DNA of 6,079 nucleotides from positions 1 through 6,079 of the forward strand of contig CALBND010000127.1 of NCBI GenBank assembly GCA_937896305.1. The letters are read 5' to 3'. The position numbers were made by a program, and so were the translations under genes. Source of the DNA: an uncultured Actinomycetes bacterium (lineage in GTDB: Bacteria > Actinomycetota > Actinomycetes > S36-B12 > UBA5976). Position 1 is the first letter of the stretch. The number at the start of each line of letters is the position of its first letter. Under the pieces are notes generated by a model, which had not been told where the DNA came from, searched no databases, and saw nothing but the letters and a program-made list of their open reading frames with translations. Shown in pieces: positions 4,854-6,079 of the stretch.

Positions 4854-5735
4854 ATGAGTGACGAAGAAAAGGACTCTAGTGGCCTAGGAGCATTATTAGC
4901 TCTCGGTGCAGCAGCTGCAGCTGTTGCCACTGCAATAAAAGTGTTTGAAAAAGAAGAAGTGGTAGATATTTCATTAAGTGAATCAACCATAAAGATAAAT
5001 GAAGAAGTTTCGATCTTAATTCCAGCTCATCTTGATGATGCAGCGGACACAATCAAATCTGCAAACTCGCAAATTAATTTATTTGATTACGATGTTTTAA
5101 CACTTGAAGACAAGGGACATGAGTCTGATAAACCAGAAGCCTGGTCAAGTAAATCTTGGGCCTGCCAAAGAATTGCATTTAAAGCAACTGGTGATTATCT
5201 TGTATTTATTGAAAATGGAATCAAATTAACTCCGGATGCTGTTTCAATTGCTATAAACACTATGAAAGAAAATCAACTTGATGCTTGCTTGATCCAACCA
5301 GCAATTTTAAATAAAACTGAACCAACTGTGATTGCTAGTTTCTTGTTAACTTTGCCAACTCTATTAAATTTAAACGAAGGAACAGAAGTAGATGCTGGGT
5401 TTTTAATCATTAACAGAAATGCCTACAGCGCACTAGCTGGTCACACTAGAGTTGCTAATGAAAAATTTGAAGGTGGAGCTTGGGTAAAAGAATTAACTGC
5501 AGCGGAATTCAAAGTGGCAGTGGTGAAAGGCTCATCAATTGCCTCAAAAATAGCAACTATAGAAATACCTGAACTAGATGAGGATCTAGCAATAAGAGCT
5601 GGCACATTTTTGGGAACATACTTAGTTCCAGTCTTAGCAATTGCCAGTGGACGTGGTTTCTTTAAACAATTATTTGGCTCAATTGGACTAATTGCAAATA
5701 TTGCTTCTGTCATTAAATCTAAAAGAATTCGATAA
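4854..5735 (+). CDS. Degenerate GT2-like membrane-associated glycosyltransferase
   Basis: The 293-residue protein begins with an acidic stub and an alanine-rich hydrophobic helix (about 10-30). A GT2-like core follows: EVSILIPAH (51-59), PEAWSSKSWACQRIAFKATG (94-113), DYLVFIENGIKLTPDA (114-129) and AGFLIINRNAYSALAGH (181-197). A hydrophobic C-terminal segment (about 247-287) ends in a basic tail. The order, with xGWxGKxWAC then GDxLLFxDADxxL, is that of CruG-like carotenoid or lipid glycosyltransferases. The DXD motif is replaced by ENG (120-122), the VDDGS loop by LEDKGHES, and the ED of the late motif by EG (206-207). It may be inactive, use an altered mechanism, or serve as a partner of the CruF-like protein. 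It is two bases after that gene and 14 before the prenyl synthase. There is no Shine-Dalgarno, so coupling is likely. Confidence 0.62.
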   Translation: MSDEEKDSSGLGALLALGAAAAAVATAIKVFEKEEVVDISLSESTIKINEEVSILIPAHLDDAADTIKSANSQINLFDYDVLTLEDKGHESDKPEAWSSKSWACQRIAFKATGDYLVFIENGIKLTPDAVSIAINTMKENQLDACLIQPAILNKTEPTVIASFLLTLPTLLNLNEGTEVDAGFLIINRNAYSALAGHTRVANEKFEGGAWVKELTAAEFKVAVVKGSSIASKIATIEIPELDEDLAIRAGTFLGTYLVPVLAIASGRGFFKQLFGSIGLIANIASVIKSKRIR

Positions 5736-5749
5736 TCTTTAATACTGCT

Positions 5750-6079
5750 ATGGATTCACTTTCGATACGACCACAGATTCAAGAATGCTTAGATAATTTT
5801 ATTGCTGAACAAAAACCTATACTTACAAATATCTCTACTTCCCTATTGCCTTTATCTGATTATGTTCAAGAGTTCTTATCTGGTGGCAAAAGATTAAGAG
5901 CTGCCTTTTGCTACTGGGGTTACCTTGGAGCCGGAGGCTCTGACCAAGCCGCAATCATTAAAGCTTCCTCCGCACTTGAATTCTTACAAGCCTGCGCACT
6001 TGTACATGACGATGTGATGGATGCTTCCGACACTAGACGTGGAAAGCCAGCGATTCATAAAAGATTTGAAACAATGCAC
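5750..6079 (+). CDS. Geranylgeranyl/polyprenyl diphosphate synthase, 5' part (runs off right edge)
   Basis: The first 110 codons of a trans-isoprenyl diphosphate synthase, open to the window end. GGKRLRAAF (45-53) is the conserved basic pocket for isopentenyl diphosphate, and LVHDDVMDASDTRRGKP (84-100) holds the first aspartate-rich motif DDVMD (87-91) followed by RRG. The enzyme condenses isopentenyl diphosphate onto an allylic diphosphate in the cytosol. The residue five places before the motif is a small cysteine (C82), which fits GGPP or longer products rather than FPP, and the wording resembles actinobacterial IdsA/CrtE enzymes. The second aspartate-rich motif is beyond the edge. The ATG lies 14 bases after the upstream stop, without a clear Shine-Dalgarno. 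It would supply the C20 or longer prenyl chain for the carotenoid-like locus or for menaquinone. Confidence 0.9.
   Translation, partial: MDSLSIRPQIQECLDNFIAEQKPILTNISTSLLPLSDYVQEFLSGGKRLRAAFCYWGYLGAGGSDQAAIIKASSALEFLQACALVHDDVMDASDTRRGKPAIHKRFETMH

Noticed and set aside
5441..5713. 90-codon minus-strand frame opposite the glycosyltransferase-like gene
   Set aside because: Antisense shadow; the plus-strand frame has GT2-like order, close spacing to both neighbours and normal composition.

Overview
This window looks like chromosomal DNA from a low-GC, streamlined actinobacterium, most like the freshwater planktonic lineages (acI/Nanopelagicales type). The assignment is inference from four things: a LexA box of the actinobacterial/Gram-positive type (TCGAAC-N4-GTTCGA), a DnaE variant and a small 'LigA-annotated' membrane protein typical of Actinobacteria, AT-rich compact genes, and start codons that appear leaderless.

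Left part (1-961, minus strand). The first 203 codons of a second, error-prone-type DNA polymerase III alpha subunit run off the left edge. Its PHP metal ligands are substituted. About 220 bp upstream lies a perfect 24-bp palindrome (829-852) containing a LexA/SOS box. The stretch between box and gene (about 644-829) does not look protein coding. It folds, on the minus strand only, into three long hairpins with strand-specific G-U pairs and complementary GGGG/CCCC loops. A small terminator-like hairpin follows, and its 5' side can alternatively pair with the bases just ahead of the polymerase start. This is the most unusual part of the window: a candidate SOS-controlled structured RNA or attenuating leader.

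Middle part (962-3486, minus strand). Three small membrane proteins stand in a row: PsiE family, DoxX family, and a two-helix protein of the family usually mislabelled 'aromatic ring-opening dioxygenase LigA'. A strong hairpin terminator separates the last two. An AT-rich 298-bp gap with two inverted repeats follows, then a UbiA-family prenyltransferase.

Right part (3555-6079, plus strand). A divergent start region, where both genes look leaderless, leads into a close-packed plus-strand run: a YbaK/EbsC aminoacyl-tRNA deacylase-like protein, a CruF/DUF422-like carotenoid-biosynthesis membrane protein, a membrane-associated GT2-like glycosyltransferase whose DXD metal-binding motif is missing, and the 5' part of a geranylgeranyl/polyprenyl diphosphate synthase that runs off the right edge. 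The last three, with UbiA nearby, suggest the edge of an isoprenoid/carotenoid locus: the synthase would supply the prenyl diphosphate, and the CruF-like and glycosyltransferase-like proteins would act on (or, for the latter, merely bind) a later lipid product.
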